Source: Flagellimonas allohymeniacidonis (GTDB lineage: Bacteria > Bacteroidota > Bacteroidia > Flavobacteriales > Flavobacteriaceae). Taken from it: a DNA stretch of 64,000 nucleotides. The stretch's first letter is position 1. Each line of letters begins with the position of its first letter. Below are positions 42,641 through 50,205 of this stretch, one piece after another. Location of the stretch: the NCBI RefSeq assembly GCF_004296335.1, contig NZ_SGIU01000002.1, positions 1,191,882 through 1,255,881 on the forward strand, given 5' to 3'. The notes under the pieces were generated by a model that had not been told where the DNA came from, made no database searches, and worked only from the letters and a program-made list of their open reading frames with translations. A program made the position numbers and the translations under genes.

Positions 42641-43512
42641 TTGGGTCCTTTGTATATTTTCGGACGGAAGTCGTTTGTGGCGATAACAATATGATCACCT
42701 ACCTTTAGGTTCTCAGCCTCTTTTTTGGAACAAAGAATCCGAACCTCGTTGTGCTGGACCCATAGCTTCAATTCAACCTGGGATTCTTTTGGTTCGATGG
42801 ACAAAATTTCGCCTGAAACACTAAAGTTTTCCTGAATTTTTGGATTGGAAAAAAGCTCTTGCGGAGTGCCAGAGCGAATAAGTTCGCCCTGCTTCATTTC
42901 AAAAACCCAATCGGACAGTTTTGAGATTTCTTCAAGGTCGTGGCTTACCAGAATGGTGGTCAATCTGTATTCCTGATGTACTTGCAATAGGTACTTCTGA
43001 AGTTTTTTCCGGATTTCAACGTCCAAGGCTGAAAGTGGCTCATCGAGTAAAAGAATTTTGGGCTGTTGTGCCAAGGCCCTTGCTAGGGCTACCCGCTGTT
43101 GTTGACCTCCTGAGAGGGTCCTTGGCTTCTGGTTTTTGAGATTTCCCAACTCCATAAGCTCCAATAGATGCTCTACATGATTCCCATTTTTACGCCCGGC
43201 TGCAAAATTCAGATTTTCAATTACCGTCATATGGGGAAAGAGGGCGTAATCCTGAAAAACAAAACCAATATTCCGTGCTTGTGGCTTGACGTTGATGTTT
43301 TGGTTGGAATCGAACCAGTTTTTTTGATTCACCACAATCTGGCCTGTGTCCGGTTTCAAAAGACCGGCCAAAATACGAAGGGTAGAGGTTTTTCCTGCTC
43401 CTGATTCGCCATATAGGGTAACAAGTTGTCCTTGCTCAACCTTGATGTCCAAATCAAGTAGCATTGAACCGCCAGCGGCATTAAGTTTCTTTTGGGCTAC
43501 AATAGATATCAT
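42628..43512 (-). CDS. modC: Molybdate ABC transporter ATP-binding protein
   Basis: A 294-residue ATPase. Walker A GESGAGKT (35-42), Q-loop FVFQDYALFPHMTV, ABC signature LSGGQQQR (133-140), Walker B LLLDEPLSALD (with DE at 157-158) are all intact. The C-terminal part is the regulatory MOP/TOBE-like domain seen in ModC. The ATG at 43512 overlaps the modB stop by four bases (ATGA), while an upstream in-frame start would enter the modB gene. It energises the ModB permease encoded just before it. Confidence 0.9.
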   Translation of the reverse strand: MISIVAQKKLNAAGGSMLLDLDIKVEQGQLVTLYGESGAGKTSTLRILAGLLKPDTGQIVVNQKNWFDSNQNINVKPQARNIGFVFQDYALFPHMTVIENLNFAAGRKNGNHVEHLLELMELGNLKNQKPRTLSGGQQQRVALARALAQQPKILLLDEPLSALDVEIRKKLQKYLLQVHQEYRLTTILVSHDLEEISKLSDWVFEMKQGELIRSGTPQELFSNPKIQENFSVSGEILSIEPKESQVELKLWVQHNEVRILCSKKEAENLKVGDHIVIATNDFRPKIYKGPNYRF

Positions 43513-44180
43513 TTCCAAAAGCGTTTTACGTAACCGCCGTTCACCAAATACACCAGCAACAGAATACAAAAGGTAATGACGAAAAGCACCCCTGAGTAAA
43601 AATTGGCGGCGCCATAATTCAAGGCTTCCACTTCTTCATATATGGCTATGGAGGCAACCTTGGTTTCACCGGGAATGCTTCCCCCTATCATAAGGACAAC
43701 CCCAAATTCCCCGACCGTGTGGGCAAAGGCCAGAACAATTCCGGTCAACAACGAAGGTTTAATGTTTGGCAATATAACCTTGGAAAGGGTCTCATACTTT
43801 GATTTACCCATTAGGTAGGAAGCTTCCCGTAAAGATTCGGGGAGACTTGCCAAACCGGATTGTATGGGATGTACCATAAAGGGGAGGCTATAAATTATTG
43901 AGGCAATGACCAATCCTGTAAACGAAAAGACCAATTTTAGTCCTAGCCATTCATTCAACCAGCTCCCAAAAGTATTCCCCGGGCTGAAAGCAATCAGAAA
44001 ATAGAAGCCAAGCACTGTTGGCGGCAAAACTAGGGGCATGCTTACCAAGGCTTCCACCACAGGTTTGCTTCGGGATCTGGTATTTGAGAGCCATAGGGCA
44101 ATAGGCAGTGATAGTCCAAAGAGGACAATCGTGGTGACCAAAGCCAGTTTAAAGGTTAGAACCAAAGGGTCCCAGTTCAT
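43509..44180 (-). CDS. modB: Molybdate ABC transporter permease
   Basis: A 223-residue membrane permease with about five to six helices, including the permease signature region EAALPEGLREASYLMGKSKYE-type (here SLRESLREASYLMG-like, ESLREASYLMGKS) that contacts ModC, and KVILPNIKPSLLTGIVLAFA. The ATG at 44180 (MNWDPLV) is the start; the TTG three codons upstream is not needed. It is 84 bases from modA and overlaps modC by four bases. Confidence 0.9.
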   Translation of the reverse strand: MNWDPLVLTFKLALVTTIVLFGLSLPIALWLSNTRSRSKPVVEALVSMPLVLPPTVLGFYFLIAFSPGNTFGSWLNEWLGLKLVFSFTGLVIASIIYSLPFMVHPIQSGLASLPESLREASYLMGKSKYETLSKVILPNIKPSLLTGIVLAFAHTVGEFGVVLMIGGSIPGETKVASIAIYEEVEALNYGAANFYSGVLFVITFCILLLVYLVNGGYVKRFWK

Positions 44181-44264
44181 AGGCAACAAGATTGTTTCAG
44201 ATCACAATTTAGCTATTTTGCCGACGCTCTATCATCCTTTTTTGAAAGAGTTTACGGGCTGGTA

Positions 44265-45026
44265 TTATAAGATGTCGTAGCCATGAGCATGAAGAATATT
44301 TTGGGCCTCTTTTGAATATAGATAATCAAAGAACTTTTGTGCCACTAAAATTTTGCCCCTCTGTTTTAAAATTACAGCTCCTTGCGCTATGGGGGTATAG
44401 CTGGATTCATTCACTTCAATCCAATGCCCTTTTCCCCTTATTTGGGGAGAAATGACCACGGATTTAGAGGTAAATCCCATTTCTGCAGATTTGGATATCA
44501 CAAATTGATTGGCTTGGGCAATACTCTCAGCAAACACTAATTTGGACTCCACTTCATTTAGAATCTCAAAACCCTCTAAAACCTCCATGGCTGCTTTGCC
44601 ATAGGGGGCAATGTTCGGATTGGCGATAGCAATATGCGAAACCATGTCTGTTTGCAAAAGCTGAAGCGAAGGCTCTAAATCGTCCACCATGGTCCATAGG
44701 ACAAGTTTACCGTAGGCGTAAATTTTTGGTTTATTCTTAGTATGACCGGTAGCATATAATTCCTCGGGATATTTCATGTTTGCGGAAAGGAAAATATCAA
44801 AGGGAGCGCCTTCTCTTATCTGGGCCGTGAGCTTTCCAGATGATCCCACGACAAGCTCAAAGGGAATTCCAGTTTTTTCAGAAAATGACTGGGCAATTTC
44901 GGCACTTGCAAATTGCATATTGGCAGAAACGGCAATGATTAACGTATCGTCTTCTTTGGGTTTTTCCCCGCAGGAAAGCAGAATCCATAGGAAAAGGAAA
45001 AAAGAATGTGCTTTAGGTTTTGCCAT
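44265..45026 (-). CDS. modA: Molybdate ABC transporter substrate-binding lipoprotein
   Basis: A 253-residue solute-binding protein. The signal peptide ends in a lipobox (WILLSCGE), so it is anchored as a lipoprotein, as is usual in Bacteroidota. The ModA fold shows in AVSANMQFASAEIAQSF, GSSGKLTAQIREGAPFDIFLSAN and YAYGKLVLWT, with YTPIAQGAVIL late. It delivers molybdate or tungstate to ModBC. The gene follows the EamA gene by 48 bases on the same strand. Confidence 0.9.
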   Translation of the reverse strand: MAKPKAHSFFLFLWILLSCGEKPKEDDTLIIAVSANMQFASAEIAQSFSEKTGIPFELVVGSSGKLTAQIREGAPFDIFLSANMKYPEELYATGHTKNKPKIYAYGKLVLWTMVDDLEPSLQLLQTDMVSHIAIANPNIAPYGKAAMEVLEGFEILNEVESKLVFAESIAQANQFVISKSAEMGFTSKSVVISPQIRGKGHWIEVNESSYTPIAQGAVILKQRGKILVAQKFFDYLYSKEAQNILHAHGYDIL

Positions 45027-45074
45027 CTTGAAGGATATACCTCTGTAAAAGTAGTTTATCCGAAGGAAAGGGTA

Positions 45075-45968
45075 TCAAGGATTGGGTTTAGGTTTTTTAC
45101 TTGCCAAATAAACACCCAGCAAGACCAATATGGTGGCCGATACTTTGACAAAAGTTAATTGGTCCTTTCCGGAAAACAGCGCGAATAGAATGCCTAAAAG
45201 GGGCTGCAGGTACACAAAGGCACCCACGGTAGAAGCCTTTAGCTGGGTGAGTGCAAAAACGTTGAACAAATAGGTCATAAAAGTTGTACCGATGACCACA
45301 AAAAGAATTGACCCATAAGCCCATAACGGAATGGTAGACCACTGAATTTCCATGAACTCAGGCAGGGTAATTGGAAAATTTATGACAAGGGCCAAGGTAA
45401 AAAGCCATTTCATCAAGGTAAATGGATGGTACTTTTCAATCAGCGTTTTGGCCACAATGAGGTATGCTCCATAGGAAGTGGCATTCACAACGAACAAAAA
45501 GTTACCCAAGGGAATATTTGGGGCATCACTCCGCATTTCGGCGCCGAAAAGAATCAAGGCAACAGCACCAACAAACCCCAGAAATACCCCTAGTCCCTTA
45601 TTGGTCGTTATTCTTTCCTTTAGGAAAATTGCCGAAAGTATCACCACAATAATGGGGGTGATGGTGACCAAAACAGCACTGTTGATTGGGGTTGAGAGTT
45701 GAAGGCCTTTAAAAAAGGCCAACATATTAATGACCATTCCCAAAATGGCGCAAACCAATACCCTGGGCCAGTCCCTTTTTTCAATTTTCTCCCTTGGTCC
45801 CAAGGGTGAAATGAGCCAAAAGAGGGCAGCAGCACCTGCCACCCGTAGCATGATAAATCCAAAAGGTTGAACATAGGTAGGCATCACCCCTTTGGCTATG
45901 GTATGGTTAATACCATAGATGGTCGTGGCACCAATCGCCGCCAATATGGCCAAGGTACGCTTGCTCAT
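45075..45968 (-). CDS. EamA-type drug/metabolite exporter
   Basis: A 297-residue integral membrane protein with ten hydrophobic helices in two EamA repeats (for example KGLGVFLGFVGAVALILFGAE and ASTVGAFVYLQPLLGILFAL). Its substrate is unknown. The ATG at 45968 is used; it shares a base with the stop of the ArsC-like gene (TGATG). A TTG one codon upstream is an alternative. Confidence 0.85.
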   Translation of the reverse strand: MSKRTLAILAAIGATTIYGINHTIAKGVMPTYVQPFGFIMLRVAGAAALFWLISPLGPREKIEKRDWPRVLVCAILGMVINMLAFFKGLQLSTPINSAVLVTITPIIVVILSAIFLKERITTNKGLGVFLGFVGAVALILFGAEMRSDAPNIPLGNFLFVVNATSYGAYLIVAKTLIEKYHPFTLMKWLFTLALVINFPITLPEFMEIQWSTIPLWAYGSILFVVIGTTFMTYLFNVFALTQLKASTVGAFVYLQPLLGILFALFSGKDQLTFVKVSATILVLLGVYLASKKPKPNP

Positions 45969-46318
45969 CAATGCAATGCCGCATTTGCTTGTTGGACCAC
46001 TTTTTTGGAGTTGCCGATAAAAATCTGCCCGTTAACTAGGGCAACAGGTCTTTTCAAAAACGTATAATGTTCCAAGATGAGGTTTTTATAGTCATCTTCG
46101 GAAAGGCCTTGTTCATGAAGTCCTCGCTGCCTAAAGAGCATCGCCCTTCTACTGAAAAGCGCTTCATAGCTTCCTGCCAGATTTTTCATTTCTTCCAACT
46201 GTTTTTCAGAAATGGATTCTGATTTTATTTCCTGAAGCTCCACCCCATCCAAAGGCTCAAGCTCTTTTAGAATACGTTGGCAGGTGGAACAAGTTCCCAA
46301 ATGATATATTTTTTTCAT
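45968..46318 (-). CDS. ArsC/Spx-family thioredoxin-fold protein
   Basis: A 116-residue protein of the arsenate-reductase-like (ArsC, YffB, Spx) fold. It has a CxxC pair (Cys10 and Cys13 in GTCSTCQR) rather than the single catalytic cysteine plus Arg of classical ArsC, then YTFLKRPVALVNGQIFIGNS at the end, which is typical of these proteins. Spx-type proteins in this family act as RNA polymerase-binding regulators, ArsC types as reductases; the sequence suits a YffB/MgsR-like member better than a true arsenate reductase. Confidence 0.75.
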   Translation of the reverse strand: MKKIYHLGTCSTCQRILKELEPLDGVELQEIKSESISEKQLEEMKNLAGSYEALFSRRAMLFRQRGLHEQGLSEDDYKNLILEHYTFLKRPVALVNGQIFIGNSKKVVQQANAALH

Positions 46319-46368
46319 AGGCTCAAATTTATAAGGCTACAAAGGAACTTAAAATTGTACATTTTAAA

Positions 46369-47061
46369 TCAAGAAAGTGCAAATTCCACTGCTTTTTGGG
46401 CATGTATTTTTGTGGTATCAAAGGTAGGAAGGTCCACCTCCTCATCGGGAATGAGGATAGGAAGTTCGGTACATCCCAGGATAACTCCTTCAATCCCATG
46501 CTTTTTCAACTTTTCAATGATACCCAAACATGTTTTCTTGGCTTCCTCGGTGAAAACACCTTTTACCAACTCATTATAAATAATGGCTTGGAGTGTTTTG
46601 CGGTCATTACTCTCGGGAACCAATACCTCCAAGTCAAATTGATCTTCAAGAATTTTGGTATAGAAATCTTTTTCCATAGTGAATTGTGTGCCCAGTAAGG
46701 CCACTTTCTTAAGCCCTGCTGCTGAAATGGCCGCACCGGTTGCTTCGGCAATGTGCAAAAATGGAATGCGAGTGGCGTTTGTAATATGGTCGCTTACCAA
46801 GTGTATGGTATTAGTGCATAGAAGGATGAGGTCAGACCCTGCTTTTTCCAATCGTTGGGCTTGAGAGGCCATTTCTTGGCCAATTTTTCCCCAATCGTCG
46901 GAAAATGACCATTTTTCAATTTGCTCAAAATCTACAGAGCTCATAACACTTTTGGCAGAATGGGAACCGCCGAGTTGTTCACGGACCATTTCGTTAACGT
47001 GTTGGTAGTAGATTTTGGAGGATTCCCAACTCATTCCTCCTATCATTCCAATTGTTTTCAT
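46369..47061 (-). CDS. Aspartate/glutamate racemase family protein
   Basis: A 230-residue PLP-independent racemase. It starts with GMIGGMSWESS, and the two catalytic cysteines are in LLCTNTIHLV (about residue 82) and LGCTELPILI (about 195). It interconverts L- and D-aspartate or related acids, or could be a broad-specificity YgeA-type enzyme. It lies downstream of the ArsR gene and the small Cys/His gene, on the same strand. Confidence 0.85.
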   Translation of the reverse strand: MKTIGMIGGMSWESSKIYYQHVNEMVREQLGGSHSAKSVMSSVDFEQIEKWSFSDDWGKIGQEMASQAQRLEKAGSDLILLCTNTIHLVSDHITNATRIPFLHIAEATGAAISAAGLKKVALLGTQFTMEKDFYTKILEDQFDLEVLVPESNDRKTLQAIIYNELVKGVFTEEAKKTCLGIIEKLKKHGIEGVILGCTELPILIPDEEVDLPTFDTTKIHAQKAVEFALS

Positions 47062-47081
47062 GCTGCTGTTTTTTGATGTTA

Positions 47082-47216
47082 TTATTTTATTTTGGAAAGG
47101 TCTTCCGCTCCCTCAATAATGAAATTCCTTAGGAATTGTAAGAGAGGTTCAAAAGTCTTTGTGCCTTTTTTGGAAGTTGTTTGGAGATGGTCATGATGAC
47201 AAACACAATTTTCCAT
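47082..47216 (-). CDS. Small Cys/His-rich protein of 44 residues
   Basis: A short gene between the ArsR regulator and the racemase. It starts with ATG at 47216, ends TAA, and encodes MENCVCHHDH at the N-terminus (C-x-C-H-H-x-H, a plausible metal-binding cluster), then a basic middle and a helical C-terminus (FLRNFIIEGAEDLSKIK). It lies 50 bases after the ArsR stop, on the same strand, and 20 bases before the racemase start. Codon use looks normal for the region. Being so short, it could be spurious, but the Cys/His cluster next to an ArsR-type regulator is suggestive of metal binding. Confidence 0.45.
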   Translation of the reverse strand: MENCVCHHDHLQTTSKKGTKTFEPLLQFLRNFIIEGAEDLSKIK

Positions 47217-47266
47217 GGTGATTAAATTTATATTTCGCTAAATATCGATATGTTCTCAAAAATTTT

Positions 47267-47569
47267 TTAAAGTTCATCTTTTAAGCTATCCACATAAGCT
47301 TGAATGACTTCTTCGTTTCTTCTATAATACGTCCATTTTCCATGTCGCGTGGGAATAACCAAATCGGCACTTTGCATGGAATTCAGGTAGGTAGAGATTG
47401 TCGACTGCGACAACCCTGTCTTGTCTTGGATAAAACCAACACAGACACCATCATCAAAATGGTCAATATCCTGATGGGGCGGAAAATTATCTTCTGGACT
47501 TTTCAACCATTTCAGGATATTTACCCTAGTTTTATTCGACAAAATTTTACTGATTTCAACAATGTCCAT
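47267..47569 (-). CDS. ArsR-family transcriptional regulator
   Basis: A 100-residue winged-helix protein. ISKILSNKTRVNILKWL and the recognition-helix region GLSQSTISTYLNSMQSADLV are the ArsR/SmtB fold. The Cys of GVCVGFIQDK is the only one; no CxC metal site in the recognition helix is seen, so it may sense something other than a metal, such as redox or an organic ligand. It is divergent from a DinB gene, with an AT-rich inverted repeat between them that may be its operator. Confidence 0.8.
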   Translation of the reverse strand: MDIVEISKILSNKTRVNILKWLKSPEDNFPPHQDIDHFDDGVCVGFIQDKTGLSQSTISTYLNSMQSADLVIPTRHGKWTYYRRNEEVIQAYVDSLKDEL

Positions 47570-47594
47570 GGGACAAATATATATAAATATTTAC

Positions 47595-47614
47595 ATATCT
47601 AAAAATATAGATAT
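47595..47614. promoter_or_regulatory. Putative ArsR operator
   Basis: ATATCTA (47595-47601), a six-base gap, and TAGATAT (47608-47614) form a perfect seven-base inverted repeat, between the ArsR start and the DinB start. ArsR-type repressors usually bind such AT-rich repeats next to their own genes. The region is AT-rich throughout, so chance is possible. Confidence 0.4.
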
Positions 47615-47625
47615 ATTAATTTTGA

Positions 47626-48096
47626 ATGGAAAAACAGTTTGATATTCTTTTAAAGAACAGGACCATACTGAGGTATTATCTCCAAAACCTTACTAAAGAT
47701 GAACTATTTAGGATACCAAAAGGCTTCAATAACAATATCTGGTGGAACATTGCCCATGTTGTGGTGACCACCCAGGTATTGACTTATGGTTTTAGCGGTC
47801 TTGACTACATAATGGAAGAGGAGCTGGTTGAGAAATATCGAAAGGGTACTTCTCCCGAAGGAGAGCCTTCCCTTGACGAGGTTAAAAGAATAGAGGATGG
47901 TCTTTTCAGCACATTACAAACCATGGAAACCGACTATCAGGAAGGAAAGTTTTCAGGGTTTAAAGAATATTTAACCTCCCCAAAAGTTTTGTTGCGAACT
48001 GTGGAAGACGCTATTTCCTTTTCCGTTTTTCACGATGGTCTGCATTTGGGAACAATCCTTGCGCTTCGAAAAGCCATAGCGCAGGAAAATCACTGA
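47626..48096 (+). CDS. DinB-fold protein
   Basis: A 156-residue cytoplasmic four-helix DinB/YfiT-like protein. It begins FDILLKNRTILRYYLQNLTKDELFRIPKGFNNNIWWNIAH, the usual start of this group, with the metal-binding histidine in NIAHVVVT and the later FHDGLHLG pair. Such proteins can be thiol-dependent transferases. Divergent from the ArsR-type regulator, so probably under its control. Its end overlaps the convergent lipoprotein gene by seven bases. Confidence 0.8.
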   Translation: MEKQFDILLKNRTILRYYLQNLTKDELFRIPKGFNNNIWWNIAHVVVTTQVLTYGFSGLDYIMEEELVEKYRKGTSPEGEPSLDEVKRIEDGLFSTLQTMETDYQEGKFSGFKEYLTSPKVLLRTVEDAISFSVFHDGLHLGTILALRKAIAQENH

Positions 48097-48833
48097 ACCA
48101 CTTTACGCTTTAGATATTTGTTGGCCTCCGCATAGGGAATGGTTAGGGTTATAGGTCCGTCTGCATACGAGGCCACTTCGTATTGATTATAGATCAATTC
48201 CAATCCCGATGCGGTATAACCCAGATTTTGTGGCAAATGGAAAGAATCCCCTTCAAACATGAATCCGGTTGTGTTGATGCCTGAATCCTGCGGAATTTTC
48301 TCTTGGATTCGAAATTTGGTTTCGGCGTATTTCGTGAAGTTTTCTTTGTCATCAAATAGCTCCCAAGCCTCCAATTCTTCTGCTTTAAGTTTATCAAAAT
48401 TTAGAAATCCTGTTGAGCTATACCCATGGGCTCCCCCGGTAAAGGTATAGGCGTCCATTTTGATGGTCAGGGTTTTGGCATCCTCGTATATCACTTCGGC
48501 GATAAGCTTGGCCTCCCAGCCAATGGATTCGTCAGGAAATCTGGCTTTCAGGTCTTTATAGCTGTTGGAAAATGAACGTATTGCCTTTTGTATTGAGTTG
48601 ATATCTTCGCTTTCCTCAAAGGAAAGGATAGCGATCACCTCCTCATGGAGTGCCAGGTTAATGGTCTCGGCCAATGGGTTTTCATCCAGCGCATTCGGAA
48701 GACGGACTTCCACTTTTGGGCAGCCTTCACAAGAATCTCCTTCAAATAAAAAAGGCTCGAAAGTAAGGTTGTTGCCATTTTCACAACCAAGGAGCAGCAA
48801 AAGAAAAGTAAAAAACGGAATGGGGTTTTTCAT
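48090..48833 (-). CDS. RsiV-like lipoprotein (DUF4163/DUF3298)
   Basis: A 247-residue lipoprotein; the signal peptide ends in LLLLLGCEN. The mature region has a DUF4163-like part (about 70-120) and a DUF3298 domain, seen in TFTGGAHGYSSTGFLNFD and the ending YADGPITLTIPYAEANKYL. Related domains are in RsiV anti-sigma factors and in periplasmic lipoproteins; without a cytoplasmic part here it is not an anti-sigma factor. A perfect promoter (TTG-N18-TATTTTTG) lies upstream, overlapping the metB promoter on the other strand. Confidence 0.75.
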   Translation of the reverse strand: MKNPIPFFTFLLLLLGCENGNNLTFEPFLFEGDSCEGCPKVEVRLPNALDENPLAETINLALHEEVIAILSFEESEDINSIQKAIRSFSNSYKDLKARFPDESIGWEAKLIAEVIYEDAKTLTIKMDAYTFTGGAHGYSSTGFLNFDKLKAEELEAWELFDDKENFTKYAETKFRIQEKIPQDSGINTTGFMFEGDSFHLPQNLGYTASGLELIYNQYEVASYADGPITLTIPYAEANKYLKRKVVQ

Positions 48834-48855
48834 CGAGTAAGGGTTTAGGGTGACC

Positions 48856-48884
48856 CAAAAATAAAACTTCGTTGATTACTCCAA
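48856..48884 (-). promoter_or_regulatory. Promoter of the RsiV-like lipoprotein gene
   Basis: On the minus strand, TTG (48884-48882), an 18-base spacer and a full -7 element TATTTTTG (48863-48856). Transcription would start near 48849, about 16 bases before the ATG at 48833. It overlaps the divergent metB promoter. Confidence 0.55.
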
Positions 48885-48902
48885 AAGATAACGATACATT
48901 TG
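48872..48902 (+). promoter_or_regulatory. Promoter of the metB-like gene
   Basis: TTG (48872-48874), 20 bases, then a full -7 element TACATTTG (48895-48902). The start of transcription would be near 48908, and the ATG at 48921 is 13 bases on, so an earlier in-frame start at 48900 would not be in the message. Confidence 0.6.
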
Positions 48903-48920
48903 TACGCATATTTGAATGAA

Positions 48921-50075
48921 ATGAGCACAAAAAACCTAAAATTCAATAGTAAAACCATTCATGGAGGACAAGAACCCGACAAAGCATATGGTTCTGTAAT
49001 GCCTCCCATTTATCAAACATCCACTTATGCCCAGACCACACCAGGAGGGCATAAAGGATACGAATATTCACGAAGTGCCAATCCTACTCGAACCGCCTTG
49101 GAAAATTCTTTGGCAAGCATTGAAAATGGGAACTATGGCCTTGCTTTTGCCAGTGGCCTATCGGCGATTGATGCTGTCATAAAATTGTTGAGTCCAGGGG
49201 ATGAAGTGGTTTCTACCAATGACCTATATGGGGGTAGCTACCGCTTGTTCAAACAGGTTTTCGAAAAGTATGGGATTAAATTCCATTTTATTGGCATGCA
49301 AGAGGTAGATGTTATTGAAGCCCATATCAACGAAAAAACCAAGCTTCTTTGGGTAGAGACGCCAACCAATCCCATGATGAATGTTATTGATATCCCAGCT
49401 GCTGCCGATTTGGCCAAAAAACACAATCTATTGTTAGCAGTAGACAATACCTTCGCCACCCCTTATTTGCAAAGACCTTTGGACCTTGGAGCAGACATCG
49501 TGATGCATTCTGCCACAAAATACTTGGGTGGCCATAGCGATGTTGTTGTGGGTGCTTTGGTGGTTAAGGATAAGGAATTGGCAGACCAATTATACTTTCT
49601 TCAAAACGCGAGTGGTGCCGTATGTGGCCCTATGGACAGTTTTTTGACCCTTCGTGGAATCAAAACTTTACATGTTCGTATGCAACGCCATTGTGAAAAT
49701 GGGAAAGCAATCGCTGAATATTTGGTAAAGCACCCTAAAATTGAAAAGGTCTATTGGCCTGGATTTGAATCCCATCCCAATCACGATATTGCCAAGGCCC
49801 AAATGGATAACTTTGGTGGGATGATTTCTTTTATCCCAAAAGGAAGCAGTTTTGAAGATGCCGTTAAAATTGTGGAAAACCTAAAGGTTTTTACACTGGC
49901 CGAATCTTTGGGAGGTGTTGAAAGCTTGGCCGGTCATCCAGCAAGTATGACCCATGCCAGTATTCCAAAAGAGGAGCGTGAAAAGAGTGGGGTTGTCGAC
50001 TCCCTTATCCGCTTAAGTGTGGGGATTGAGGATGTTGATGATTTGATTTCTGACTTAGATCAGGCCATTGGATAA
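48921..50075 (+). CDS. metB: Cystathionine gamma-synthase or related trans-sulfuration enzyme
   Basis: A 384-residue PLP enzyme of the Cys/Met metabolism family. YEYSRSANPTRTALE, ETPTNPMMNVIDI, AVDNTFATPYLQRPLDLGAD and the PLP-binding Lys200 in SATKYLGGHSDVVVG are all present, as is the C-terminal ESLGGVESLAGHPASMTH. It may join O-acyl-homoserine to cysteine (gamma-synthase) or cleave cystathionine; the two cannot be separated from the motifs. A strong Bacteroidota promoter lies directly upstream and there are no other Met genes nearby. No SAM riboswitch is evident, the leader being too short. Confidence 0.88.
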   Translation: MSTKNLKFNSKTIHGGQEPDKAYGSVMPPIYQTSTYAQTTPGGHKGYEYSRSANPTRTALENSLASIENGNYGLAFASGLSAIDAVIKLLSPGDEVVSTNDLYGGSYRLFKQVFEKYGIKFHFIGMQEVDVIEAHINEKTKLLWVETPTNPMMNVIDIPAAADLAKKHNLLLAVDNTFATPYLQRPLDLGADIVMHSATKYLGGHSDVVVGALVVKDKELADQLYFLQNASGAVCGPMDSFLTLRGIKTLHVRMQRHCENGKAIAEYLVKHPKIEKVYWPGFESHPNHDIAKAQMDNFGGMISFIPKGSSFEDAVKIVENLKVFTLAESLGGVESLAGHPASMTHASIPKEEREKSGVVDSLIRLSVGIEDVDDLISDLDQAIG

Positions 50076-50126
50076 ATTCATTTTGCAAAATTTTCAAAAA
50101 AGAGACTTTAAATTGTCTAAATAGCA

Positions 50127-50134
50127 TAATTTTG
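50127..50134 (+). promoter_or_regulatory. -7 promoter box for gdhA
   Basis: TAATTTTG is a full TAnnTTTG match, giving a leader of about 65 bases before the gdhA ATG at 50206. No -33 TTG at the right distance. Confidence 0.45.
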
Positions 50135-50205
50135 CCCCCAAATTCCTAATTCGATAAAAACGGCCTCTTTATCGGGGTGCCCATTAACAATTTACCAATC
50201 CTCTT

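Noticed and set aside
48834..48920. SAM riboswitch before the metB-like gene
   Set aside because: The promoter at 48872-48902 leaves a leader of only about 13 bases, too short for any riboswitch.
50088..50099. TTTTGCAAAA palindrome just after metB
   Set aside because: AT-rich and followed only by a weak tract; chance is likely in this composition.
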